64,000 nucleotides of DNA from Umbelopsis ramanniana AG (lineage: Eukaryota; Mucoromycota; Umbelopsidomycetes; Umbelopsidales; Umbelopsidaceae). The stretch covers positions 248,001 to 312,000 of the forward strand of contig NW_026252103.1 in assembly GCF_025399195.1 (NCBI RefSeq). The letters are read 5' to 3'. This document shows, piece by piece, positions 1 to 10,917 of the stretch; the stretch's first letter is position 1, and each line of letters begins with the position of its first letter. A model generated the notes under the pieces. The model made no database searches and was not told the DNA's origin. It was given only the letters and a program-made list of their open reading frames with translations. The translations under genes were made by a program, and so were the position numbers.

Positions 1-12
1 TCTAATCCTTAC

Positions 13-1895
13 CTGGTGAAACCTTCACGACCGAACTCAATTCCAGTAGAAACTAGTTTGACATTAGGTCGCTTGCGAAGTGCATAGTTAACAACAGCCT
101 CGTTCTCATCAACTGTAACGGAACAGGTAGAGTACACGATGTAACCACCGGTCTTTGAATTTGCGTCGACTGAGTCAATGGCACACAGAACGAGCTGCTT
201 CTGCAAATGTGGGATATCTATAAAGTCTTTCTCCGTCTGCAAAAAAAAAAAGGCAATGAGAAACACATGTCCAGTTGATCTGGTGTAAATCTTCCAATAA
301 TAGTCTTACCTTGTTCACTTTAACACCAGGATCTTTGGAAATGACACCGGTACCAGAGCATGGGGCGTCGAGTAGAACACGGTCAAATCCACCAATAACC
401 TTGGGGAATTCTCGACCATCATAGTTGCAAACAACGGCGTTCTTAACACCCAAGCGATGGATGTTGGCAGACAACGACTTGAGACGATCTTTGTTAAAGT
501 CATTGGCAAACACCATACCAGTATTTTTAAGGAGAGCTGCAATATGAGTGGTCTTGCCACCTGGTGCAGAGGCCATATCCAAAACACGTTCATGTTCTTG
601 AGGAGCCAGAGCCATAACAGGCAAGAATGAGGATGCTGCTTGCAGCATATAATGGCCTGCAAGATACTCGGGGGTGGCACCTATATCGGGATGCATACGT
701 TAAATTCAATTTTAAGGAAGATTGTAAAACCATATTATCGATTCCTCGTACTCACCAATTGGGACTTGAGATTCGAATACCTGCAAACCAACTTTCGTCC
801 ACTTGCCAATGGGTTCCAAATTAACACCACGGTTGATCAAAGCTTGAGCAAGATCTCTACGTCGAGTACGAAGTGTGTTGGTTCGGATAGTGACGGGTCT
901 AGGGACTTCGTTAGCTTCGAAGAATTCGATGGCTTCAGCAGGGGCAAACAAATTGAACAATTTTTCCGCCAAAAAGTCAGAATATCCATAGTATGTAGCA
1001 ATGTCCTTCAACAAACGATCCAAGTAATCTTGACGGCTTTTGGCGGGGTCGCGAAGTTCCTTAAAGTTACCAAGGATGTTGACAACCTCCTTGATGCGAT
1101 GGTTGATTTGGCTGATATCTGCTTGGTCTTCCTCATCTTCAAGCATATCCAAGTCACCGCCATCTTCACCAATGTTGGTTTGCATAGCTGATTCTAACAG
1201 TTCAGCCTCAGCATCGGCGGCCTCACGAGCCTTACGAGCTTCCAATTTGCGAGATTTACGCTCATCAAGACCAGCAAACTATTGAAATCCCATACGAATG
1301 TTAGTGTCATGTGATTGTGATAGGTGATCAAAATTCTTCTAACAAAGTGTCCCAGCTTGACAATACTAACCTCGGCAATGTCATCCTCATCGCTTCCTTC
1401 GTCTTCATCATCTTCGTCTTCGTCGATAGATTGTTCCTCCTCTGCTTCTGAATCAGATCCTGCCAAGAAATCGTTGTCGACTTGTGGGAAAACACCATCA
1501 TTGTCCGGAGCATCATCCTCTTCATCGATCTCCTCATCATCATCGTCAATTTGCTGGTCGTCGTCGCTATCCATATCAGAGCCCATGGGGAATTCATCAT
1601 CATCAAGTTCGTCATCCTCGTCGTCTGAGGCAATAGGCAGGTTGTCCCAAGAATCTTCGACCTTATCAGATGAAGTCTTCTTTCCATTCTGCTTGGGTTG
1701 AGCCTTAGCGGCGGCTCTGACCTTCTTGGGCTGGGGTTGTGATTCTTCATCGCTCTCGGGAGCTCTCTTCTTCGAATCCTGAGCTCGCTGCAATTTTCTG
1801 GTCTTAGAAAGTTGTCTTCGAGAAGGTCCCTTCTTTTCTATTGTTCCAGGAAGAGGAGCTGGAGGTCCTTGCTTATTCTTTGCGCGGCGACCCAT
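13..1895 (-). CDS. NOP2: NOP2/NOL1 rRNA cytosine-C5 methyltransferase (partial, 3' end outside window)
   Basis: Nucleolar RsmB/NOP-family enzyme that methylates a cytosine of large-subunit rRNA with SAM and is needed for 60S assembly. Visible coding exons are 1895-1371, 1278-756, 680-310 and 236-13; introns have GT-AG ends, and a donor follows at 12-8, so the last part of the gene lies beyond the window. The N-terminus is basic (starts [12 protein letters not shown]), followed by a long Asp/Glu/Ser region typical of nucleolar Nop2. The catalytic domain then shows the SAM loop [12 protein letters not shown], the motif IV cysteine in DAPCSGTG, and the catalytic cysteine in YSTCSV. About 547 codons are present. 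The start is the first ATG of the frame and fits known Nop2 N-termini. The family call is firm; the missing C-terminus cannot be judged. Confidence 0.95.
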
Positions 1896-2297
1896 ACTCG
1901 ATTAAACTGGTAGATCACTAGGTTAGGGAATTGCAATTGGATCGTCAAAAAAAAAAAAAAAAGGGCTCGAGAAGGATTGAGCTTAGCCACTGAGGAAAAG
2001 CAGTCCCCACACAAATGTACCTTGGTGGACAGTCACTCTTTTGAAAGGATGGGCATCATATCATTATCACTCTGTTTCCTCTTCATAAACGACTAAAACT
2101 GATTTTGGCACAGCAAGGTGCAAATACATAGTAAGAAATAACACTTTACATAATCCATAGTGTTTAGGCATGGTCAGAGTGATACTGCAAATAGAGAAAC
2201 TGAGTAGAATGAGTTTTAATATGTCACATTGAGAAAGGTGAATACATGGAAGGAAATATGTGCTTTTTGAATGGTATATGAAGGGTTTTATAATAGT
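1896..2297. other. intergenic: NOP2 upstream region / PIAS 3' region
   Basis: About 400 bp between two minus-strand genes. It should hold the NOP2 promoter and 5' UTR next to 1896 and the PIAS 3' UTR next to 2297. A 15-nt A run lies near 1949. No ORF worth calling and no RNA gene seen. Confidence 0.5.
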
Positions 2298-4310
2298 CTA
2301 ATCTAGGTCCAGTATGTCCACAGTATCTGACGATACCCGCCATGTCGTTGATAGCTTTGTTGCTGTGGCGATTTCAACTGGCTCGGGAGTAGTCGAGTTG
2401 TCACCATCGCCATCGCCACACTCTATTACTCTGAATTTGTTGGGATTGTATTCTTCGACATGACTTGTTTCTATCGTCCTTTTTCGCGTCTGTATAGACA
2501 CCATGGACTTGTGAACTGTACCATCAGATCGTTTGACGATTCTGTCTTCCTCCGGGAATTGGTTGAGGTATTGTAAGAATGTCCCAGAAATGCATATGTC
2601 CTGTATGAATAATAATGAGTACCACCATTACATGGATTGTTGATGAATTGGCCACTGGACAATAATACCCTTGGCATTTGCATTTTCTTACCTGGACACC
2701 CGTGATTTTATCAAAACAATGAGGGCATTTCCATTCTGTTGCATGTTCGTGAAACCGTAAAAACGTTTCTATGTCGAAGCAACCGGAGTGCATACAATGA
2801 AGGCCTTTTCCTGGAATATCAATACGGACTAATGTGACCGGGTCTCGCAATGAAACGACTTCATCGCCCACTATACAAACATCTGCATTGTCAGAGTCGT
2901 CGTCGGTAGCTGAGTGGTCCAAGCAATCGTGGCCTAGGACGCCTATAGTGGTATTGTATTTTTGCCTTGCATCGTCAAGCTCGTTAGCAGTGACGGAGTC
3001 GCCCAAACCCAAAATAGGGTACAAATTCGGCAGTTTATACAAAGTGTCTTGTTTGTGTTTGGCATATGACTGGTTAATGCAATGGCAAATATCTTGCATG
3101 ATGAGACCTGCAGCCAACTAAACATGATCGTCCCGCAAGCAAACAGATGAAATGGGGGGAAACGAAGTCAGTCATTGGGTGACTTTGATAGCAAAGAAGA
3201 GAAAAAGGATACGCTGTTTTTCCTTACCTGTGAAGCGGTTTTTCGGTACACCGAACACAGTGATATGTACACTGGCTGTTCAGCATCATGCTTTAGATGT
3301 AGTGAGATTGTGCACTGGGACCCATCGTCAGGTGCCTTTCCTCTGATTATCCCCCAAGGTAGACAATCTGTGATATTCATATGATGACCACCTTTCTTGA
3401 ACACGGTCTACACATGTAACAAGTTAATACGCTGGGGCATGCCCTTTGTCCCTGACACTCTCTATGGATCCTACCTGCGACGCATCACTCAGATTACATG
3501 CTTTGTCTCCCATGCGGATAGATTCTAAATTATCGGGATCCACGGATCGACAATCATATCTCCAAATGTATGCATAGATTTGTACTTGCGGTCGTAGCTT
3601 GCCTTTGATGAGCACAGACCGCAAATCAGCTGGAGTAAATGTAGCAGTCAAGCCAGCGTCCAACTTGACCTGCAAGACTTCTTCTCGATCCTGTATAAAA
3701 TCGCACCTGGGCAATTGTTCATAGGCAAATTGTATTCCTTGTTCTGATTTCTCCACTGAGGCATTTCGAGGAAAAATCTTCTTCAATTGGCCACTACAGG
3801 GGTCAGGTAGGGGATAGGACAATTGTTTAGTATGACACGATCTTTTGCATAAAATGTTCCAAATAAAGGAGCGGGGAGCGACGACGTACTTCCTATCCAA
3901 GCGCTGAACCCATTTTTCTTGTGCTTCGTTAGCAATGTAACCAGGAAACAGAACGTGTGTAAGCTGTTGAATTAATCTTGGTTTTATCTTGCTAATGCAT
4001 GGTGCATTAGCTGTGATCTGGTACGTGGAGAGGAATTTGGATATAGCTTGAAGTTCTTTAACGCTAAAGCGATTCAAACTAGCTGGATGCTAAAACCATT
4101 TGGGGCAGAGTGTAAGACAGAATGGACCAATTTGGATCAAGCCGTAATATGAGGACTGTGTGGGCTTCGAACACCTACCATCAGCCACCATCGCACATCT
4201 GCCACGTTGCGATCCTTCAAATCCGATGCTATTAATTGAGCATGGTGAGGTGTAATAGTTCTTGGAACAGGTTGAAATTTGAAGCAATTAGATCGACCAT
4301 TCGATCTCAT
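2298..4310 (-). CDS. PIAS/Siz-type SUMO E3 ligase (SAP, PINIT, SP-RING)
   Basis: Nuclear SUMO E3 ligase that brings SUMO-charged Ubc9 to substrates. Exons 4310-4179, 4089-3475, 3407-3228, 3117-2692 and 2600-2298 join to 551 aa. A SAP-like helix region sits at about residues 50-92 (NRFSVKELQAISKFL), followed by a PINIT-like region to about 280. The SP-RING lies at about 396-448, with VSLRDPVT, the C-x-H-x3-C ligands of GLHCMHSGC, and WKCPHCFDKI. The protein ends in VDILDLD, a good SUMO-interacting motif (hydrophobic core plus acids). The start was chosen because the upstream exon keeps frame into a donor at 4178 and gives a hydrophobic N-terminal helix; it is the least certain part. All four introns are phase 0. 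Whether it is closer to Siz1/Siz2, Pli1 or animal PIAS cannot be told by eye. Confidence 0.88.
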
Positions 4311-5999
4311 CAAGGCAGTGAGTATTCTCAGTACACTGTGTACACTGTATTTTAGGCTTGAACTTTTTTTTTTTTTTTGTATTGGCAGTATTATGACTTT
4401 TTTTTTTTATTATGTTCTTATTGGTGTAATACTTTCGGCTGGGCAATTTTTGGGTGTCGGTGCGCTGCCTTCATCGTGAAATTTTTTTTTTAATGGACTT
4501 TTTATTTTTTATTCATGGTGAACTCAATATCGAAAGCGCGATTTAGATGGGAAAGAGAGCAGTGCGACCAAAGTACAATCAGCGCTCGATCTTCGCAGGG
4601 GCGCTGTGACCTTTTTAGTTCCACAGCGGTCATTTCCTACAAAAATGAGGTAAGAAAGCGCACAATGTTCGATGCACGACTTGGTATGCCTCAAAAAGAC
4701 GAGGTGGGTCTAAAGGCTATTAAGGCTATTTAGTTTTTCCCAGACGAAAGTTCAGCTTGCAAAGAGCATCCCGTGGGAAACTGAACCCAGCTAACCAATC
4801 TGAACGAAGCAACATGGCAAGGCATGATGGCTATTGGTTGACTGACTTCAAGCATTAATCCTCACGTAAAGGCAAATTGCAAAGCAACGGACACATGTCA
4901 GGGTGAAATGGAGATACGGGAGGATTTTGGATCTCAGTTTGGAATGGAGATAATTCTTTTTGGGGAGCCATAGAATGAAAGATGTAAGCAGTTTTTAATT
5001 CCCTTTCGAGGAGCAACTACAAGGGATATTGAATAAGCTAGGGCAGGTCAAGATTAAAAAAAAATAAAGAAAAGAAAATCCACCATTCACCAGCCATTCA
5101 AGGGGAAGGAATCCAATTCAGCGCATCAGAATCATTAGCCGCTGGTAGGAACGCTTCTACACTCCGCTCCGTAAGACGCTTCCTTCACGAAAACCTTTCC
5201 ATAGGCGTCGAGGTGTTGGGCTGTCCCCACAAAAAAAAAAATTCAACTATCCATCAGTATTTCAAAAATGGCTTCATAAGGCTCCATCATGATTGTGCAA
5301 TACGGACCGGGTGGCCAAAATTAAAAATGACTCGATTTTTCCGAAATTTTATTTTTCATTCCTGTAGATATTTTCGTCCATCTAAACAAAGGGGGGAGGG
5401 TTTTGAAGAAGTGTCATCATAAAGAAGTGATAATCTTCACAGGCAGTGTGTAATAAGGCTACATAATTTTTTTTACGTTGCGCTCGTGCAAATTAGTCGG
5501 ACCGCCATTCCTCTATCCCATTCAATGTGGGTTTATCCATAGCCCCGACATCTAGTGATACCCATTTTTTTTCGTCTTCCGTCGCAGGCTCTTTCATGCT
5601 AGTGTAAAGTGAGTGGAAAAAGAGAAACAAGAACCCGACCAAAAAATATTACATTGTCAGATATTCCCCGCAGTAAGACAGCTATCTCTTCAACCGATAT
5701 ACTCCTCTTCCAGCTCTTCTTCACTTTGTTATTTTTTATTTTTTTTGCTTTCTACTTCACTCCAAAATAACTCCAGGCAAGCATAAAACAACATCGTTTA
5801 TCTTATTTTGGGTCCGCCTGCATCCATCTGACAGATCTCAATCACAGTCCTCCAAAATTTCTAAAGCAGTGAGGGTCCCTTTTCCGAGTCATAAAATTCT
5901 CCCTCTTTCCGAATATCTCTCTTCTCTTCTCCCCTTCAACAAAGTGCAGAAAGCGCTGGCGCTTCCCAATTTTATTCAACAAAGTACCAGTTACGACTC
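4311..5999. other. 1.7-kb divergent intergenic region
   Basis: Upstream region shared by the PIAS gene (minus) and the DUF8032-type regulator (plus). It holds several T-rich runs (around 4368, 4400, 4480), a pair of TACACTG repeats at 4333-4350 close to the PIAS start, and pyrimidine-rich stretches at about 5690-5760 and 5895-5940, which suit a long 5' UTR or promoter for the regulator. Short ORFs at 4515-4733 and 5213-5422 have no recognisable content. No RNA gene seen. Confidence 0.5.
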
Positions 6000-8390
6000 A
6001 TGACTACAAGTATCACGGTCATAGAGTCTTCTTCAGTGCAGACGTGTAGTTTGACACTCGATCCATCGGTTAAGCAGCAAGAAACGGACGTAGAATCCAT
6101 GTCTAGCTTTGACGATGATCATCATGGTGCTACTCCATCTTGGTTATTGACGCCTCCGCGTAGCGTTGAGCATTCGCCCTCCATGCCATCCACTACGAAC
6201 GTGATAGCTCCTGATGATATGGCCAAATTATGCTTGCCTAGCCCATCCATCGACCCGCAAATCAATGTTACCAAACCCCAAGTACAATATGAATCTTCTG
6301 AAATCGCCCTCGTTCCAAATTGCCCTTCCGATAAATTGATCAGCACAGCCAACAGCGTAGCCAACGTGTTGGCAGCTGTGGTTGCCACTGCTGCCGTCAA
6401 GGGGCCTATTTCACCTATCGTAGCGCTATCTACTATGCAACACCGCGGGGCCAACCCCAACCATAGCAACACGAACACGACTACTTCATCTTCTGAAGTG
6501 CCGCCTAAAACATGCCTCACGAATACCGTCGCCAAAAAATGTTTCAAGAAACCCACGCCTAAATCTGGCAACGACGATTTCGATCAACCCAATAACTCAG
6601 CTGCTTCACTGGAACCCACTGTGGAAATCAGGAATGGGGTTGAGTGGGTTAGCTTTGTTTACTCTAACAACCGCACTTTAAAGCGATACACCTGTCGAAC
6701 CGACTTGGACTCTGTAAATATTGTTGATATGGATGAAGACTTTAAAAGTGCCAATTGTGTAAGTAGTCGATAATTTCTATTCGTTTTGCCGAAAGAGCCG
6801 GCGGGGTTTTCTCTTTGCACGCCCATAAAAACCGCAATTGCACTGTGAAATCGAAATCAAGAGAAGAAACAAGCCACGGGCCACTACCGCGCAAGAATCT
6901 GAGACACCACGATGATTTGCAATTTTTTTTTTTATTATATTCAACGCTCACTCCCCCAGCGAAGGTTACCGCCTAGTTACGTTCTACTGACAACAGAAAA
7001 AGGGAAAATACCACACCTCCTCCCAAAAACAAATTTCAGAACGCCCAATTTCAACAACCTAGATATGGATAATCATCTCATCGTGGAGCCCAAAATTTTT
7101 TCGTGATAAATTTATAACTCAACTTTTTTTTTTTATCAATCTATCCAGGTGTATCCAAGAGCAAATATAGCGCGCGAAGAATACCATGGTAATCGATGGG
7201 CTTATGAGAACGAATGCAACCAATTAGGATGGAAGTTGGCTTGGTTGAACGTTGAAGAAATTGCTGGCAAACGTGGCTTAATTCAACGTGCAGTTGACTC
7301 TTACCGAAATCGATGCCCAAGTATGCGATCACGCCGGGTCGCACGACAGGCTAAACTCAATAACGGGACACTGCGAAAGCGCAAGAGCAGGGACGAAGAT
7401 GACGACGATAAGGCAGTGCTACCTTATGAGCCTACAACATCACCCGACATGGGCAGCCCAGAAAAAATACCACGTATACAAACAGCAGCCGCTACCACCA
7501 CCGCCAACTCGACCATCACTGAAAGGCATCCCAAGACATTTACCATTGATGATCCAGCCACGAGTTCGCGATGTAGAATCCGTATCAATATCGAATCTGT
7601 AGATATGACAGAGATTGAAGACAGCTTCAAGACACAGAATTCCGTGTACCCAAGGGCATTGATCGGCCATAATTCAACCCTGCCTGGTAGCCACGCAAAA
7701 TGGCAACAAGAAAATGAGTGTAACGAACTGGGTTGGAAATTGGCGTGGCTCAATTCAAGACAGTTAGCTGGCAAGAAGAACCTCCTCCAAAGAGCTTTAG
7801 ATATATATCGTACCAAGTTCTGCGGTCATTTGTGCCCTAGAAAGGCTTCTTCACGCGTTGCCCCGGTGGCTAGAGTATCACAACTGCCCTCGCCTACTCC
7901 GCTGACGGTAGCCGCTTTGGCTGCTCAGAACAAGCACTATGCTCAATTATCAGAGAGTGGAACGATCCATCCCGTAGATCAAATGTCTTCCTCCAGTAGC
8001 TCTACGGATACCCTGGATTTCGGAGACTGCTTTGATGCATCGGATCTCTTCTCGTTCGATGCCCCCAGCTCAGCTTCGGTGGATGACCCCATGATGGTCA
8101 AATTGGAAGAAGACCCTATAGATTTCTTATCGCTCGAAGAATCTTCTAGCAGCACCACTGGCAACAGTCCGTCCACCTTGGCCTTCGACATGACGGAAGA
8201 CGCGCTCAATGGAATGTCAGCATTCGGCATGAGCTATATGGATGAAGCCCTGTTAGAACAAAGCTTCTTGACCAACCCCATGGCAAAAGACATTGCCAAC
8301 GACATAGACACTTTTATAGATGGAACAATGGATACAAGCTTAAGTGACGGTTATGCCAATGACATTTTACTTCAACAAATGTTCTACTAG
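6000..8390 (+). CDS. putative transcriptional regulator with two DUF8032-like domains
   Basis: Fungal protein of about 666 aa in two exons (6000-6758, 7149-8390; intron 390 nt, long for this window). The first domain covers about residues 212-323: VEWVSFVYSNNRTLKRY, DLDSVNIVDMDEDFKSANC, then VYPRA, GNRWAYENECNQLGWKLAWL, AGKRGLIQRAVDSYRNR and a basic tail RSRRVARQAK. I recall this pattern as the fungal domain DUF8032. A second, shorter copy lies at about 393-478 (INIESVDM, NSVYPRA, ENECNELGWKLAWLN, AGKKNLLQRALDIYR). The C-terminal 170 residues are rich in Ser, Asp and aromatic residues (DFGDCFDASDLFSFD, EEDPIDFLSLEE), like an activation domain. The N-terminal half is low-complexity Ser/Thr/Asn. 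The role in transcription is inference from this layout; no DNA-binding fold is certain. Confidence 0.75.
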
Positions 8391-8774
8391 GGTACCTCTG
8401 GGTGTTTCTCTCCATCGAAGATCCACGCACACAAAAAAAAACCACCTTCCCCAGTCGTAATTTTGTAATTACCTTGTTATTTTTTCATTTTATTCGTTCG
8501 TTCGTTCACTGTCCCCACCCCACCTTTACAGAAAACCAAAAAAACAATATCCTTTCGTTCTTTTTGCTTCATACACTCTTATAAATACACCCTCATCCAC
8601 ACTCTGTTATGTAAATCAGCCAGCTCCCCTTGACATGCTCTCTCCATTGGAGAATGCAAACAATGGTGCCACCCAACATTCCCCCCAAAAAAAAACACTC
8701 ACTCAATATTATGTATAAGGAAAAATCAGCCAAGAAATAGTGTATTTCCAATCTATTTATTATATTGTCTTATT

Positions 8775-8788
8775 TGTGTGTGTGTGTG
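8775..8788. repeat. (TG)7 microsatellite
   Basis: Seven TG units in the 3' intergenic region between two convergent genes. A candidate length-polymorphic site; no function implied. Confidence 0.8.
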
Positions 8789-8837
8789 GGTTAGCAGCGT
8801 GCACGATCAGGTTTGAAGAAGTGAAAGTGTGAGTGAT

Positions 8838-8856
8838 CAAAGCAAAGCAAAGCAAA
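8838..8856. repeat. CAAAG short tandem repeat
   Basis: Nearly four units of the five-base word CAAAG, just downstream of the RhoGEF stop codon at 8931. Confidence 0.75.
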
Positions 8857-8930
8857 TATGCGGGAAAAAAAAAAGGATGAGTACAGATATGGTATATGGT
8901 GCAAAAGCTATATTATGAAGAACTACTCTG

Positions 8931-10009
8931 TCATCGGCGTAGCTTCTTTTGTACATCGTTCATAGCGAGAGCTAAGCCGGTCAGGCTTTTTAACATGACT
9001 TCAATTTTAGAATACTCTGTATCCAAAGGATGTGTATATTTCTTGAGTTCTAACCGGGAAAAAAGGCCGGGAGTTAAAATCTAGGAAGGGGATAAACAGT
9101 ACAGGCGACTTCGGTTAACTCACCTTTCAGCAAGAGGCAATAGCGAGCGATCCGCTGAATTGGGATGATCATGTAGTCGGCCAGACCGAGGCGATCGGAC
9201 GTTGAAGCCAATTGCTGTATCATATCGCTAAACGAGGGACATTGAACCTCAGTCCGGGTGATACGCTTGCGATTTTTTTCAAAGTTACAAGCATACAATA
9301 TGTATATCTCAAAGTCATCTTCGTGTTGACGGAACACATCGGCGACACTGGAAGTATTTTTAAAGCCCTGGATGAGAGATCTGGACAGCAGGACAAGCCT
9401 CGGAAAATCGCCAAAAATGGGCTGGATGGCGCAAGGTAAAGTCAGCAAAGCCGTTGTTACACGGTGGAGGTGGCTCAAGTAGGATTCTTCGGTTGAGATC
9501 AACTCATTGAGTATGAACTGGCGTATCAGAGAGCTTTTGGCGGGAAGACGATACGTTTCTTCTGTTAGGGTATCACTGGATTCAGTATTCATTATATCAC
9601 AGAACATGAGTTCCTTGGTAAGGTTCTTCCATTGCGCGATGGCTCGTTTCTGACGTCGTGCTTCACTTGGTGTTGTGGAAAAAAATTTATGAAATACAGC
9701 CTGTTTCGTCTTTTGCATGACGGATATAACTTGCGTCATTTGGAGATCACTGTATAGGCTATCGGATGCCTCCGGTTCCATGGTGCGACGTTTCTTAGCG
9801 TCAATTTTCTCTTGATCACGCTCAGCGTGATGACTGCTGTGACTTAAAAAGGGGTTGAACGAGATGGTGAACCGTCGGCTTGAAGTTTCGCTTGGTGGAG
9901 TGGAATTTCTCGAGCGCCGACTGAACCTCCGCTTGGGAGTAATGAAGATAGTTTCAATAACGTTGATTCGCGAGAGTCCTAAATTATCAAGGGATGCTGT
10001 TTGTCGCAT
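8931..10009 (-). CDS. RhoGEF (DH domain only, no PH domain)
   Basis: Guanine-nucleotide exchange factor of the Dbl family, expected to load GTP on a Rho/Rac/Cdc42 GTPase. Two exons, 10009-9124 and 9049-8931, give 334 aa. The N-terminal 160 residues are basic and Ser-rich. The DH domain runs from about residue 165: FILNELISTEESYL (CR1), then LADYMIIPIQRIARYCLLLK (CR3), then across the intron ELKKYTHPLDTEY and LTGLALAMNDVQKKLRR. The protein stops directly after the last DH helix. Dbl proteins nearly always have a PH domain next, and none is visible in the 540 bp downstream. It could be a true DH-only GEF or a truncated gene. The frame is open and splice sites are canonical (donor GTGAGT). Confidence 0.82.
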
Positions 10010-10917
10010 AATTTGGCTGCGACGTTTGTTGTTGGTGACGAATGTTCACGTTTGATCGAAGTGGGGCCAGCCGCTCACAAAGTACTTTCAGCAACAGGCT
10101 GGGGTATAAGACACAAACAAGTAGAGAAAGAAAAGAGGGGTGCGATAGTTGGATACAGGATTATAAAAAGAAAAAAAAAAAAAAAGTAAAAGATCGCTGA
10201 GACAGGCCGAGCGAGAGTTAAAGCGAACGGGCCCAGCCAGCCCAAAACCGCCTCCTTGTCGACCAAATAGACTTTGTTCGTTTCGTAACGCAAACACCTT
10301 GAAGTGCAGACACCCCTGAGGCGCAGCAGTAAAAATCGTGAAGACAAGCCGCTACTGAATTTTTGTCCCTTATTCATGACCGGACTTCTTTGCAGCTCTC
10401 GTTAGTCTGTATCCACTCAATTGTTGATATGCCTCGCTACAAAGTGATATGACGCTAACATCAAAGATCAATATGGAGTGCTATGTCTCATTCTGGCAAC
10501 GGCAACACCGCCTCAGTCTGCATTTGCCATGCCGAAATACCCGACGAAAAACAACAACAAAAAAAAAAATATGGACAACCTTCGCATGAAGGTAGCCGAT
10601 ACATTTATCTTCCTTATTGGCCTGTCGATCCCCCGCCCCCCGTCGGCCGCATAACGCGTCGTGACGGTCAGGAGAACGTGGCGGTAACTCAGGTCTATGA
10701 CTATCATGCAGTTCGGCCGGATTCCTTCCACCTGCTAGCAAAGGTAGCCATCCAGTGGCTACACCAATTTTGTAGCCTCCAATTTTTTTTGTATTTTTTT
10801 TTGGGGGGGGGGGGGAAACACTGCCAGGGCAGCGTGCCTTTTGCGCGTGACAGTCCGCCGACCTTGTAAAGAGCGATAGCTGGGCGGGCAATAGTGCCAT
10901 TCCTCTATTCTTCAAAA
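10010..10917. other. divergent intergenic region with poly-T/poly-G tract
   Basis: 0.9 kb between the starts of the RhoGEF (minus) and the acyl-CoA-synthetase-like gene (plus). It has an A-rich run near 10165-10185, a C-rich stretch near 10630-10641 and a T9G13 tract at 10794-10815. Open frames here (for example 10483-10869) are low-complexity and look non-coding. Confidence 0.5.
10803..10815 (+). repeat. G13 homopolymer preceded by T9
   Basis: Thirteen consecutive G after nine T, about 100 bp upstream of the start codon at 10918. Homopolymers of this length are prone to sequencing error, so the exact count is uncertain. Confidence 0.7.

Larger units (their letters stand above)
8391..8930. 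other. convergent intergenic region with simple repeats
   Basis: 540 bp between the 3' ends of the DUF8032-type regulator and the RhoGEF. It contains T-rich 3' UTR-like sequence, a tandem TTCG run near 8490-8505, a 13-bp palindrome TCTCCATTGGAGA at 8641-8653, a (TG)7 run at 8775-8788 and CAAAG repeats at 8838-8856. No coding content recognised. Confidence 0.5.

Noticed and set aside
1324-1701. Ser-rich 125-codon open frame on the plus strand
   Set aside because: It is the antisense of the Asp/Glu-rich tract of NOP2; codons for acids read as Ser on the other strand.
10075-10377. 100-codon minus-strand frame with Phe-rich stretch
   Set aside because: The hydrophobic run is just the complement of an A run, and no family resemblance is visible.
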